A DNA stretch of 64,000 bases from Tubulanus polymorphus. Taxonomy: Eukaryota > Nemertea > Palaeonemertea > Tubulaniformes > Tubulanidae. The stretch is taken from assembly GCF_964204645.1 (NCBI RefSeq), contig NC_134036.1, forward strand, positions 2,234,001 to 2,298,000. Direction: 5' to 3'. Numbering within the stretch: the first letter of the stretch is position 1; the number at the start of each line of letters is the position of its first letter. Positions 22,371-34,070 of this stretch are shown here, one piece after another. Below the pieces are notes generated by a model, which searched no databases, was not told the DNA's origin, and saw nothing but the letters and a program-made list of their open reading frames with translations. Both the position numbers and the translations under genes were made by a program.

Positions 22371-24960
22371 CAGTGACATAGATAGCCCAGCCAGGCGATA
22401 AAACAAGTTCTCAATTGAACCTGCGTCACATCACACCGAACTAACGGTTCTCAGAAATCACAATAAAGACACATTCTACAGATTAGAATAAATTGATAAC
22501 AATATTCTAAAAGCTCGATTATAATTTAATACGATAAGATATCGATAATAATAATAACCAAAGCTCGATCGTTTCGTGACGTCACGCCATAGAATCGGCT
22601 CCCTTTCCTCACACAAGAGATACTAGATCAAAACCGTTAACGATATTGATAAATTTCACCCTTTAGAAAAGATATCTCGATATTAAATTATTACGATACG
22701 ATATCAATCAATCGACACTGAATTGTTTGAAGATGTTTGCACCTAGAAAACGAATACTGTCGTCTGCCGAATCGGTCTGTAAACACTCGATTTTCGTCTG
22801 CTTAAAAACAAACAATCGCACGCTATCTAGGCGTAATTACTTTTTATCGCCTGCGCGAAACGGAGATATAGGGAAAAATAATTAATGCGTCTCGATCGAA
22901 GATACTGTATCCAATAAAAAATCCAATATAACTTGTATCCATTTTCATGGACTCATTCATATACAAAATGTCTGAAAGAGTTTCCACAAAAAGGAGACAT
23001 CAATAAAAATATACAATTGGGATTTCTGTATCTAGTTCTAGAAATGGTTGAATCAAAAGAGCTCTAAAATCTATCTGGAAGAGTTTCTACAAAAAGGAGT
23101 CATCAATAGAATTACTCTATTGAAATTATGTTCTGAATAAACTTTTTAGATTTGGAAATAGTTGAATCCAAGGCGTTCTAAAATCATCACATCCATCTGT
23201 GCGGAAAAATGTCCATAAATAAAAAAGTTTAATCCACTTTATATTATTATTAATTTATCAATATTTTTGCGAGATTATTAATTTCGTTCTTTTGCCATCC
23301 ACGAGCATAAATGCTGAACCGGGAGAGAGCGATAGATTGAATGAAATTCAATCTGTCCTGGAAATGGTTGAATCCAAAGAGGTCTTCGAACCTAAAGTAA
23401 CTATACACTGACGTTAAGGCTCTCAGTGACAGAATATAATGTGATCCACGTGACGTCGAGTTTACAATTCTATGACTATAAGAAATTGGAATCGCGAACA
23501 CGTAGGCGTCAAAATATCTTTTCTTTTTGTTAGTAGTGATAAAGAACATATTTCGTATCATCAGTAATTTGAGATATCACCGCATGGTTCTTGAGATATC
23601 GCAGCAGAGTTCTTTTCTCTTCTCAACAGGCGAGATATTCCACGAAGACAGACGACAATGTCGTCAACTCACGACTGGCTTCAACAGGGTGATCGTTTTT
23701 CCAGAAAGCCGCCGCACCGAAACATCAGACAAGCGAACAAAACCAAGGACAACAGACATTCGTGTCATCCTGGGTCCAGGGCCCAGTTTAACGGAAAACT
23801 TGATTCATATTGACAACTTTACGTTTTCAATATATCAAAATTGAAAAACGAAGATTCCTTTTTTTCACCAAATCTTGATGTTTTCAATTACTTAACCAGG
23901 ATCCGAACGGTTCGAGGTATAAACTATTTCATGAAATAGAAAAACAATTTGTGGACGTGATAATTAGTTTGTTTCCTAAAAGAAAATTCTAAATCGTCTG
24001 GAGGAGAGAATGAGGAACCCTCAAAAAAAGAGTTTATTCACTTGCAATCAGTTACTTTATGTAACCATTAGAAACTTAAATTTGCTCTCATCAAACTCAG
24101 ATTTGATCAGTAAAAATCAAATAATCCTATAAATTGATTAGTTTAATCAATTTTTTGTTTCCTAGAAGATATTCGAATTCTTCCGAACGAGATTAAGGAA
24201 CCTTCGAAAACTAACGTAAGCCCACGGAAGTCAGGGTGGCGTTTTGCCCGCACGGCGACTACTCCGGTCGATAAAGGCTGACTTAAAAGTTTATTGTTGC
24301 CGCATTTCTTAGATACACGTAGTCGAAATACTTCCGACCGTCAATTCCGTCGTCGTCAAGGGAAATTCCAACAATGTCCCTGGCGAAATCGGAATCAATT
24401 TTCGTTTGACGTGTTTTTCGTCGCGGTATCCGTCGGGAATTCTGTCTAGAGCAGACGGCGGCCGGCGACCAATAAAGACACAGCTCCCTCTCAACAATGC
24501 GATACCGGTAACAATGACAACTCATCGAAGCGGTGATGAATATTTGACGGGTTTCCGGTGGCGGGGTCCCGGAAGACGCCGATACAAGTAAAATAAATGG
24601 AACATAACATACCTTCATAAAATATATATACAATTCGTATATAGAATATCTTGGAGGAAAAGCCCTCCTGACAAAGGCAATAAAATATGTAAAAAGGATT
24701 CGATCTCAAAGGTCGAGAGAGAGGAAAATGGAAGAGACAAGAGGAGGCGATTGGAAAATCCTGTACATGAATAAATACATCAGTGCAAAAGTTGTTAAGT
24801 ACAAAAAAAAGGTTTCAGGCAAAAGATGCCATCAAGAACTCACGATGAATTTACACCAAAAACGAAAGAACTACGGCAGGGCAGAAGAAGAGAGGAGATA
24901 AAAATGGCGGAATGATACGTCTTAAACTTTACAAAAACGACAAAACTATGCATGTGGCAG
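22371..24960. other. Non-coding block, one possible MITE end
   Basis: No confident gene. The string CAGGGCCCAGTTTAACGG at about 23779 looks like a left end of the CAG/CTG-flanked hairpin MITEs, but no matching right end was found. A CpG-rich patch at 24290-24600 has open frames on both strands without a recognised domain. Confidence 0.4.
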
Positions 24961-25191
24961 AGGTATAGATAGAGGTATAGATAGAGGTATAGATAGAGGT
25001 ATAGATAGAGGTATAGATAGAGGTATAGATAGAGGTATAGATAGAGGTATAGATAGAGGTATAGATAGAGGTATAGATAGAGGTATAGATAGAGGTATAG
25101 ATAGAGGTATAGATAGAGGTATAGATAGAGGTATAGATAGAGGTATAGATAGAGGTATAGATAGAGGTATAGATAGAGGTATAGATAGAGG
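24961..25191. repeat. 12-bp tandem array, AGGTATAGATAG, ~19 copies
   Basis: An essentially perfect array of AGGTATAGATAG. The lack of divergence implies recent expansion or frequent length change. Tyr-Leu and Tyr-Thr-Ser-Ile repeat frames on the minus strand are artefacts of the 12-base period. Confidence 0.97.
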
Positions 25192-25554
25192 AGAATGAGA
25201 TTGAACATTTACTTTCAGAAAAGTCGGAAGAAAGCAAAATGGCGGAAACTCTCAGGTGCATCATTGTAAATACGCGAGTGCAGTCAAAAACGTGTTTCAG
25301 ATGGTGTCTAGAAATCGCGGCGAATTTACAACAAAATGAAACAATGGAAGTGACAGAGGAAGGAGAGAAAAATTAAAGTGTGTTATGAACTAATGTAACT
25401 GGGAAGAGAGCGCGAAATGTAAGGAGAGTCTCAGGTGTTCTCGTAAAAATAACCGAGCCATAAACATCGCGAAAATATGAATATTTAATGCATCTATTAA
25501 CGATAACAGAACGCACAAAAATGACTTTATCAATGAAACGTAATTGATATTTCA

Positions 25555-25990
25555 CGTTGCCGTTACGCTTACGTTCAACAACCGACTAGAGAAGCGGCTG
25601 CTTCGCCAAGCGTTAAGATACATTACGGGCCGTTAGCAACGACGGCGTTATTACGTTAATGTGATTACAAACGTTGATCTTGTCTCAACGTTACCGCCTG
25701 ACAGATGCTGGCGTAGTCTATTAACGTCAAATAACGTCGAATGATACGTATACGTACACGCCAACGCTGCGCGTCAAGTGAGCCGTCCCGATATTATCCC
25801 GAAGCGTTTTCCTTTCATTTTTTTAAAGTACGATGATACATTACGTTACGTTACGTTACGTTAAGTAACGTATACGCCTAAATTGATGTTATTTTCTTTA
25901 CGGATATACGTCTAAAAAAGGGTTTTTTTTGCACGATACGCGAAGTCGTTACGATACGTTACGACGTTAAGTAACGTACACGGGCGGAAA
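25555..25990. repeat. AACG/CGTT-word island 2
   Basis: Dense ACGTTA, AACGTC and CAACGCTG words with a perfect run of TTACG (about 25842-25863). It is CpG-rich relative to the flanks. Confidence 0.5.
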
Positions 25991-26109
25991 TGCTGATATT
26001 ACGCGGTGTACGATACGTCTGATTAAATTTAGTTTGTTGCGTCCTAACGCAGGTTTAATATCCGGGATGGAAAAGATTTTTAAGACGTAGCTTATTTACC
26101 AATTCGTGA

Positions 26110-26267
26110 GGCTATACAAATGGATACCTGGTTTCTCTTAATCGGCCGGGGGTCACTTTCATAAACTGCTATATATGAATTTTTAATCAGTTCATTTCTA
26201 TAACTGTCGGGTCTGTTATTGTTAGCTTGACCATGATTTTAAAGAAAGGTACCGAAGCCAAGAATAA
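26110..26267. mobile_element. Truncated copy of the GGCTAAA/TAA MITE
   Basis: The left part, GGCTATAC...GGATACCTGGTTTCTC, resembles 1281 onward for about 158 bp and then stops where a second, complete copy begins. The left flank is TGA and the right terminus is absent. Confidence 0.7.
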
Positions 26268-26482
26268 GGCTGGAATAGAATGATACCTTGATTCTCCTAA
26301 TCAGCCGGGTCATTTTTGTAAACTGCAATAGAATTTGTAATCAGTTAATTTCTATAACTGCCGGGTTTTTTTTAGCTTGATCATGATTTCCTATAAATAA
26401 TGTACAAGTACATAGGCGGCTGGCTAGGTCAACTTTTAAACTCAGCAGAAATGAGAGAAACAAGGTATCAATTGTTTTAGCC
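26268..26482. mobile_element. GGCTAAA-type MITE, second full copy, TAA duplication
   Basis: A 215-bp element from GGCTGGAATAG...GATACCTTGATTCTCC to GAGAAACAAGGTATC...TTTTAGCC. TAA lies on both sides (26265-26267 and 26483-26485). The same 3-bp duplication occurs around the 1281 copy. Confidence 0.8.
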
Positions 26483-26485
26483 TAA

Positions 26486-27450
26486 TCACATTTGAGAGAC
26501 TAAGTCTACAAATTTATCTAGAAAAGTGAACGCATGTGATTTCAGCTTATGGATTCAGCTTGCAGCTCGTCACAGGGCGTGGCGTGTACGTTGGGGGTTG
26601 GGGGAGTTTGATTGGTTGAAAATGTTAAAATTTGTTCACTTACCTGAATTTAAGTTTCGTTCAAATTCGAGAAATAAAATATGAAAAGAGAAGAAAGAAA
26701 AAGATCATTAGTCATTGCGCTAGACAGAATACATTGGACGACATTGGACAAATACGTTGGACAAATACATTGTAAATTTGCTAGATAAATACATTAGACA
26801 AAATACAATGATTGCTTCATGTCAGTTATAAATCATGGACTACGATAAGTTCAAACTTATCCATCAAAACAAAAAAAATATGGAAAAAATGATGGTAAAT
26901 AAAGTGAGATAATTGATAATGAGCAAGAGTGGGAAAAAAGGATACAGAGAAGGGAGAGAGGAGTAATGGATGAGAAGGGGAGAGAGGGGGAGAGTGGGGC
27001 GATAGAGGGAGAGTGGACAATGAGAGTGAGAGAGGAAAAGAAGATAGTGGGAGATGGAGGGAGAGAGAGGGGGTGAGGAAGAGTAGGAGAGAGATAAGGT
27101 TGAACGAATGACTCCACATTCGATCACGCACTGAACTACGTTTAGCTATATTTGTCTAAGATTAAGCCATTAGCGGAGTTTACTCAGACTAAGTCAACAA
27201 CTGCAACCGGGAGTTTGAGACCCGACCGTACATCCGGGTTACATGTATGTAGTGCAACTTGGCGACAAATTTATGTGTTATGTGCAAATTTGTTCCCGAG
27301 TCTATTAGTTATCGGTTACCAGGTACGAGTTCCGGTGAATAGTTACTCCTACTAGGAAATCGTAATCTTCACCCCATACTAATAGTCCGACTTGCCGGGT
27401 TGTGCCATGGACGTACTCTTGTTTATGGGTCCATGGTTGAAGATAATGTC
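26486..27450. other. Non-coding stretch with purine tract
   Basis: A GA-rich tract (about 26930-27090, GAGAGGGGGAG words) produces long Ser/Leu/Pro frames on the minus strand that are compositional artefacts. No gene was recognised. Confidence 0.5.
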
Positions 27451-27451
27451 A

Positions 27452-27725
27452 TGAATGGTGCTGCTACCATAGCTGTGAGGGGAGGGGAGGTTATTTGAAG
27501 GTGACGTCACTAGGGTGCCGCTGCCATAGCTGTGAGGGGAGGGGAAGTTGTTTGAAGGTGACACCACTGGGTGCTGATACCATAGCCGTGAGGGGGGAGT
27601 TATTTGAAGGTGACGTCACTAGGGTGCCGTTACCATAGCTGTGAGGGGAGGGGAGGGTATTTGAAGGTAACGTCACCTAGTAGGGTACTGGTCTGCCAGG
27701 GGAGGGGAAGTTATTTGAAGGTAAC
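27452..27725. repeat. ~57-bp tandem repeat, 5 units
   Basis: Each unit contains CCATAGCTGTGAGGGGAGGG, GTTATTTGAAGGTGACGTCA and CTAGGGTGC. The last unit has lost the CATAGCTG part. Confidence 0.9.
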
Positions 27726-28254
27726 CCCACTAGCAAGATCTTCCAAATGGACCAGCATATCACTGACTCTGGTTCTTGTCGTTTCCCCAGTGGTTTGCGT
27801 TCGACGGTCAATGACTTCTCCTTTCGGCAGACGAACAAATGGAAATATCGGACGAAAAATCATGTCGCTTGAACTCCACTGGGAGCGGAGCTTGTTACCG
27901 GCTACCAAGCGGCTGATATACGGGTTAATGTCGCGGCTGATGACGCTAATGGTGCTCTCAAATCGGGTTACAGATTGAGAAAATTTGTATTTTCGACAGA
28001 TTCACCCAGTTATTGTAGATAGGTTGCAGCAAAAACACGGCATAGATGGTTATATAAAAGTGCTTCAAAGTGCTCTGAAATCCAGTTCCAGATCGAGTTA
28101 ATCATAGCGTGCAAGCTGGTATCTCGCATTTTCGATATTTTAACTGATAGGTTGCAGCAGAAAAAAAGGCATTACATGGAATTATAATCTCACAGTATTT
28201 ATTTTAGCAAAAACATAGAATATGAAGGCAGAAATTTAGATACAGGACCATTTC

Positions 28255-28440
28255 ACAGCAGCAATTTGATGATGTCATAGGGAGACTTATGTAGGCTGCC
28301 ATGTTTTCTGTAAGCGTCTATATCACAGCATGAATTTGATGATGTCATATGGAGAATTGAGGCAGCGGCCATTTTTTCTAGCGGCTGAATTATTGAAGTC
28401 ATATGGGGATTTGAGAGGGCGGACATACATATATGACTAT
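28255..28440. repeat. ~70-bp monomer family, locus 5
   Basis: Three monomers with TTTGATGATGTCATAGGGAG, GGCAGCGGCCATTTTTTC and CATATGGGGATTTGAG. Confidence 0.75.
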
Positions 28441-28875
28441 AAGCGGTTTTCAGAGGTAATCATTCCTGTCAAAAAGAAATCGGCCACCTTTTCTGCAAGG
28501 GTATCAAAGATGCGCAGACTTCATGGAGGCTGTTATGGGTAGGATATTCGTTACTGCAAGGTTCATTCAACTACGTAATAGAAAGTGTTCCACGCAGAAA
28601 CAGACGCTCTAAGAGACATCGCTCGGTGCTTCAAAAACAAGTCCCGCTTGTCGAACTTCTTAACGTCTTAAGATTCTCGACGTAAGCCTTAGCATTTACG
28701 ACGTTAAGCTTTTCTTTCCGTTCCTGAGCGGATCAACATCTTCAGATCCGGTTCCAGATCAAAGCTGGAGGCTTTAGGGGAGATTTCCTGTTCCACTCGG
28801 ACCAGGGTTTGGTTGCGAACTGGTGCAAATAGTTCGTACACGAATAGCGCGTGCGGTATTCCCAGGGTACGTGAA

Positions 28876-29400
28876 CCACACCTGAGCTAGTCAAATCTGG
28901 AATGTAGGTTGATATGTTTCTAGGCGCTTAGAGGATGAAAGTGTAAAAGGAAAGTCTGACGATGGAAAAGGTTTATCCACAGGAGTTGGGGAAAGCAGAA
29001 TAAATGAACCACGCCGGAGCAAATCTTCTCATCTGGAATATGAGTAAATATATTTTCGGCGCGTAGAAGATAGGAGAAAGTGTAAAAGGAAGGTTTATCC
29101 ACAGGAGTTGGGGAAAGCAGAATACCTGAACCACACCGGAGCTAGTCACCTGGCTCCAGTTGCACAGTCGTGACTTAAGTCCAAAAGTGGTCCTAAATGT
29201 TTAGACTGGTCTTAATTTGTTAGATTGGCGATATAACTAAGTTAGTCTTAGACTGGTCTTAAGTCTAAGCCATGACTTTGCAACCGGCCCCTGGAATGTA
29301 GGTTGATATGTTTCTAGGCGCTAAGAGAATGCGAGAAAGTGTGGGAAGGGCTGACGATGAAAAAGGTTTATCCACAGGAGTTGGGGAAAGCAGGAGGGAA
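28876..29400. repeat. ~140-bp tandem repeat, 3 units, one carrying a MITE
   Basis: The units share GAATGTAGGTTGATATGTTT, GGCGCTTAGAGGATG-like words and TTTATCCACAGGAGTTGGGG (near 28973, 29094 and 29367). Unit 1 preserves the unoccupied CTG at 28897-28899. The same position in the next junction is occupied by the 29153-29290 MITE. Confidence 0.85.
29153..29290. mobile_element. Palindromic MITE, CACAGTCGTGACTTAAG subfamily, CTG duplication proven by paralogous empty site
   Basis: The left end GCTCCAGTTGCACAGTCGTG pairs with the right end CATGACTTTGCAACCGGCCC. CTG flanks both sides (29150-29152 and 29291-29293). The empty paralogue reads GCTAGTCAAAT-CTG-GAATGTAGG (28887-28907). The occupied site reads GCTAGTCAC-CTG-element-CTG-GAATGTAGG. 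Confidence 0.92.
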
Positions 29401-30037
29401 AAGATAAACGTAGGGTAAGGGTGGGTGCGAAGATGAGACTACGGATGATGAACGGGAGGTTAACAGAGATGACAATGAAATGGAACAAAGTGCAAGGAGA
29501 GTAGAGAGGAGAGTGTTTAGAATAGGAGAGGGCATAGAATAGAATCAAGGCACGAATAAGGGCGAGAGGATAACGCGAGAGTGAGAGAGGGAAAAATTGG
29601 AGCCAGAATCAGTGAACAAGTCGAATGCAATATGGACACGTATCAATTCCTTCATGAAAGTCATTTTTTCGCGTCCTTTCTTCTTTTTCGTTGCTCGTCG
29701 AGGATGAAAACAAAAAGGAAACGAACGCGAAAGGGAAAGGACAAGAGGAATTAATGCATAAAGATCAGCTACAGCACCAACAGCAGCAGCAGCAGCAGTA
29801 GACCCCGGAGCGGATTGAGCTTTATTGAGACACTACGTGTGATAAAGAGAGAGGGGCGAAACTTATACTCTGCAATAGATCAGAGCAGATTTGTTCAAAA
29901 ATTGACTTATCGACAACCGAGATAGAACTGTAGACACGACAGCAAGTGCGATGGGTGGAACGGAGGATAGAGACAGAACAGTGGGATGAAATATCACATC
30001 TTTTTAAAGTTATTACCAGTCTATAAAACCAGACCTT
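29401..30037. other. Non-coding stretch
   Basis: Purine-rich with a CAG triplet run at about 29779-29800. No gene recognised. Confidence 0.4.
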
Positions 30038-30175
30038 GGGTCAGTTGCACAGTCGTGACTGAAGTCCAAAGTTGTCTTAAATCTAAAGACTGACCTCAAT
30101 TTGTTGGATTGGCTTTAGAACTAAGTTGGTCTCAGACTGGTCTTAAGTCAAATGTCACGACTGTGCAACCGACCC
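30038..30175. mobile_element. Palindromic MITE, CACAGTCGTGACTTAAG subfamily
   Basis: The left end GGGTCAGTTGCACAGTCGTG pairs with the right end CACGACTGTGCAACCGACCC. The flanks are CTT and CAG, so any target duplication has drifted. The interior has the shared GTTGGATTGGC and GTCTTAAGTC words. Confidence 0.85.
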
Positions 30176-30179
30176 CAGG

Positions 30180-31250
30180 AATTTATTGCGTTAAAAACGA
30201 CGTGAACCTTTTCTTTCTCTCCCAATCTTCACTGGGTATCTTTTCCTTGACCATTTCTGCGATATCATAAACAGTGTTGATGATTAAAAGCGACAGATGA
30301 GGAGCGATTGGGATTAAAACGAAATTAAAGGTTCGAACATGACGGAATTAACGGACTTAAGGGAAGTAGTGGAAATAGGGTGTGAAGAAAAGTGTAATAA
30401 ATGTAGAATTGGTCGTCGAGAGTGCGATGTGGGAACGGGTAGAGTCTAACAACAGAAGAATCGATGATTACAAAAATAAGGAAAATAAAGAAACGGCCCG
30501 AGTAGAACCAAATCACGTTTAAACGATAGATAGCAGCATTACACTATTGATCTATTACACTATGAATTACGGCCATTTGTTAGTGCGTTGGCAAATTCAT
30601 TGCCAGTACCATTGAAGCCCAGGACAGAAAATTGGCAATTTATTCTCTCGGCTTTCTGCTGTGTGTTGCAATGTGTAACGGCCACACACGGGAACAACAG
30701 CAGCAGACGATATCATCTATTTCTGTTTGAGATTATATGAAAGATTAATATCAGTCGGTATTTCATTAAGCGGCAGACGATAGATAGATAGGGAGTATGA
30801 ATAGAATCAGTCTCTAACTGCTCTCTCCTTCTCCCTCCCTCACTTTCCCATTTCTCATTTAGATTCATTCAATAGGGGAATCACTGTCCGCTACCGTGTA
30901 CAATAAATACTTGTAGACATTTATTAACTCGTGCTCATAATAAACGATTTGTCTATGGTCATTACGAGTTTTGTATGAATTCATTAATCACCCATCAAAT
31001 GAACAAGAAAGTCCATGGTTATTTCGGCATCAATTCAGCATAATGCATATGAAATGATAGTTTTGTTGGAACTCAAATACACGGAAAAAATCAGCACAAC
31101 TAGCATTAATGCCTACTAGCAATTCCCTCAAACAGCCCACAGTATTTGTTACATCGGCATTATGAGTGAATAGCGAACTAGACACGCGACTGGTCACCAC
31201 CGACAATACAAACTTTCATACTCAGCCAGCCTGCCAACACGTCCAACACG
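30180..31250. other. Non-coding stretch
   Basis: No gene recognised. Two GCAGACGA octamers lie 70 bases apart (30703 and 30773). Confidence 0.4.
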
Positions 31251-31322
31251 GTTCGATGGTCTAGTGGTTAGGGCCTAGGGCTGGCATGTAAGAGGTTACA
31301 GCTTCGAGTCCCGATATGCTAT
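31250..31322 (+). pseudogene. Degenerate tRNA-Glu-like sequence (possible SINE head)
   Basis: GATGGTCTAGTGGTTAGGGC resembles the 5' half (A box) of eukaryotic tRNA-Glu, and GCTTCGAGTCCC lies where the B box should be. The T stem (ACAGC against CCCGA) does not pair properly and no acceptor stem closes. A T-run (TATTTTTTCC) follows at about 31322, as in Pol III units. It is a pseudogene or a tRNA-derived SINE head. No other copy of its body was recognised in this window. Confidence 0.55.
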
Positions 31323-31691
31323 ATTTTTTCCTGGATCGTTTTTAGATTAGCACCGAATTTTTTCTTCCATTACGGGAAAATGAGATATTTTCAAAGATGT
31401 CAATATTCAAATAAGGTTTCGGAGAAATAAAAAAATAAAAACAATAATTTTTTTCTGCTTCATTTAAACAATAAAACAGAGGGGATTGTATCAGCAGCAG
31501 TAGCACCCGTCTTAGGAATCAAGAGCCGTCTCAAATCAAACCCGGTGACGAGAAGGTGAAGAAAGGCAGAAAGACAGACGAACGTCTCAAGTAGGAGGTG
31601 GAATACGTCCTTACATCAGCAGACGACGGATTAACTGCGATGGGAGATTAATTCGGCGTAAAGAACCAAACACAACAAAACATCACAAAAT

Positions 31692-32159
31692 ATGATGATG
31701 GACTTAAATCTCGGGATGATAACATTCCTGAGTACAGCTGTTGCTACTCGTGGTTCTGGTGCTGCTACTGGTGGTCCTGGTGCTGCTGCTGCTACTGGTG
31801 GTTCTGGTGCTGCTACTGGTGGTCCTGGTGCTACTGCTGCAACTGGTGGTTCTGGTGCTGCTACTGGTGGTCCTGGTGCTACTGCTGCAACTGGTGGTTC
31901 TGGTGCAGCTGCTATCGGTGGTCCCGGGGCAGTTGCTGCTAATGGTGGTCCTGGTGCTGCTACTGGTGGTTCTGGTGCTGCTACTGGTGGTCCTGGTGCT
32001 GCTGCTACTACTGGTGGTTCTGGTACTGCTGCTATCAGTGGTCCCGGGGCAGTTGCTGCTACCGGTGGTTTTGCAGCAATAGCTGTTGTTGTTGCCGCTT
32101 ACAATCCCGAGTCCTGTTGGTCAAGCGAAGACTTTGAGACAGAAAAAAGATTCTTTTGA
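31692..32159 (+). repeat. Triplet-based minisatellite with a Gly/Ala-rich open frame
   Basis: Repeats of GGTGGTTCTGGTGCTGCTAC and its CCT variant fill 31746-32085. All length differences are multiples of three, so one frame stays open as a 155-residue Gly-Ala-Thr-Ser/Pro protein. It starts at an ATG at 31692 (three Met codons) and ends in a non-repetitive tail of about 20 residues with acidic and aromatic residues. A second plus-strand frame, Leu/Val-rich, is also open, which argues for an accident of repeat composition. A low-complexity structural protein remains possible. There is no signal peptide or splice support. Confidence 0.6.
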
Positions 32160-32639
32160 GAGATGAGAATAAAATGTGAGCAATTTAAGTTAAAGAGGAG
32201 AGAAACGATGAGGGAAGAGGAGAATGAAAGATGAGGGAAATGAGGAATTAATTTACGAGGAAACAGGTCAGAGATTAGAGAATGGTGCGATAATAACGAG
32301 GGGGTAAGGAGAGAGGATGTGATACGCAGTAAGAGATGGGAGTAGTTGGGGGGAGTGAGTGGGAGATCGTTTCTAAAAACATCGCCTCGAGGTGTAGGCA
32401 AAGTTCTTTTTTATCATGTGTAGTGTAAAACATAAATCTTTAAAGGATAACATGACATACCGGCCGATTAAACACACTCGAATTCAAACAGACAACTTGT
32501 TATTTTAGATAAAACACGTGAAAACCACCATCAAAACAAAACTTGAACCGACAAAAAAAAAGATTTTACGCTCGAGAGAAATAGAATAAAGACGCTTAAC
32601 GTTTTTACAGTTATATGTTTGCAAGGAGGGTGAAACGAA

Positions 32640-32960
32640 GGCAGAGAGAGAGAGAGAGAGGGAGGGAGACAGATATAGGCTAGCAACGGCTAGAAACAGG
32701 TCAGACGAAGGACTCTGATAAATTCCCCAGCGTAAATTTTGATTTCATCTAGATTTAGTTACACGTTTTCTGTGTTTTGCATTTATTAACTGAGAATTGG
32801 GTCCTTGCTAAACGTTAGGAGGAAGGAGACAGATATAGGCTAGCTACGGCTAGAAAGAGGTCAGAGGAAGGACTTTGATAAATTTCCCAGGCTAAATTTT
32901 GTTATCATCTTAGTCTAGTTACGCGTTTTGTTTTTCTGCATTTATTGCTTCAGCAATTAC
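32640..32960. repeat. ~162-bp duplication
   Basis: Two copies begin near 32662 and 32825 with GGAGACAGATATAGGCTAGC and share GGACTTTGATAAATTTCCCAG-like text. A short GA run precedes the first. Confidence 0.8.
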
Positions 32961-33448
32961 AATTGAGCGGAGATTTTTAATTATCAAAAGCCTTGGAAAT
33001 CCGGGGCACAAATCTTGTTTATCGGAAGCACTTGCAACTCGATAATCTGATTAATAGTCTTGTCACATTTTCTTAATTAAATATGCGAATTATGACGTCA
33101 TTCAATGGAACAGAATCCTTCAAAGGAAGCCCAATAAATATACAATTTACAATTAAGGATTTATTTCTCGATTTGTCATTATCGACTTCAAAGGTTACAT
33201 TGTTACAATGAAGGTCAGTGATTCGACTTTTGGTGAACAACATAATCAAATGAAGCCCTATAGAAGCGGGAGAGGCAGAGATAAGTAGGAAAGTTGAAAG
33301 TGTAAATAAAGATGAAAAGGTCCGAGAGGGGAAATAAGGTCACACTATGATTTTCATAGACAAATGACCGTCTGATATCGGTATCGTAAAAGCGACGATG
33401 AAATGAAATAACTAGAAGACGTTTTGTCGCAATTCTATGATTTTGAAA

Positions 33449-33628
33449 ATGGTCAGTGTAGATCTTCTAGTCTTTCTCATTTTGATCGAGGGTTTGTACG
33501 GTATCAATAGCAGACGGTCAATAGTCTATGGAAGCCATGGGTTTTTCGTTTTGAAGTCCCTGTTAGGATCGATTTTCGCAATAAGTGAAAACGAGGAAAC
33601 AGAATATAAAATCTCCACACTTTCTTAG
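33449..33628 (+). CDS. Candidate small secreted peptide or first coding exon
   Basis: An ATG in a good context (A at -3, G at +4) opens a 59-residue frame. Its first 18 residues look like a signal peptide: a short N-region, then LLVFLILIEG and a small residue (Gly18). The rest (INSRRSIVYG..., ending near ISTLS) shows no known domain and no cysteines. It could be a first exon, a genuine short peptide or chance. No homologue was recognised. Confidence 0.22.
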   Translation: MVSVDLLVFLILIEGLYGINSRRSIVYGSHGFFVLKSLLGSIFAISENEETEYKISTLS

Positions 33629-33944
33629 ACCAGATAAATTCGTGGAGAACTATCTCAGCTAGTAATACTAGAAGCGATAAGAGCTGACTCGCGTATACAT
33701 CAGACACTGATAAGAAAGTGATAAGAGATCAGGATAAAACAGTATAAATAGGCGAATAGTGTTATGATTATATTAGTAAGCCCCCACAGAGGCCTTTAAT
33801 TGGTCAGACCAAGAGAAATGTCACAAAGGCCGCAACAGTAGCCTTTCAGAAACATGACACAAATTCCACAACAGAAGCCTTCCTTCGGTAAGACTTGGAC
33901 ACGATATGAAGGCCCAAACAATAGCCTTCCATTTATCAGACCTG

Positions 33945-34070
33945 GGGCCGGTTGTATAGTCATAGCTTAGACTTAAGACCAGTCTAAGACCAACTATAGC
34001 CAATCTAACAACACAACATTAGTCTTAAGTTTTAAGACCAATTTTGGAGTCACGACTGTGCAACTGGTCC
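33945..34070. mobile_element. Palindromic MITE, CACAGTCGTGACTTAAG subfamily
   Basis: The left end GGGCCGGTTGTATAGTCATA pairs with the right end GTCACGACTGTGCAACTGGTCC. The flanks are CTG on the left and CAG on the right, so no direct duplication is visible. The copy may be rearranged. Confidence 0.82.

Noticed and set aside
24283-24633. Overlapping open frames on both strands in a CpG-rich patch
   Set aside because: Three different frames are open over the same bases, none matches a known domain, and the longest minus-strand frame reaches its start through repeat-free AT-rich DNA.
24840-25264. Tyr-Leu and Tyr-Thr-Ser-Ile repeat proteins
   Set aside because: Pure translation of the 12-bp array.
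27604-27978. 124-codon frame over the 57-bp array
   Set aside because: The first half is repeat, the second half has no domain, and the start is not convincing.
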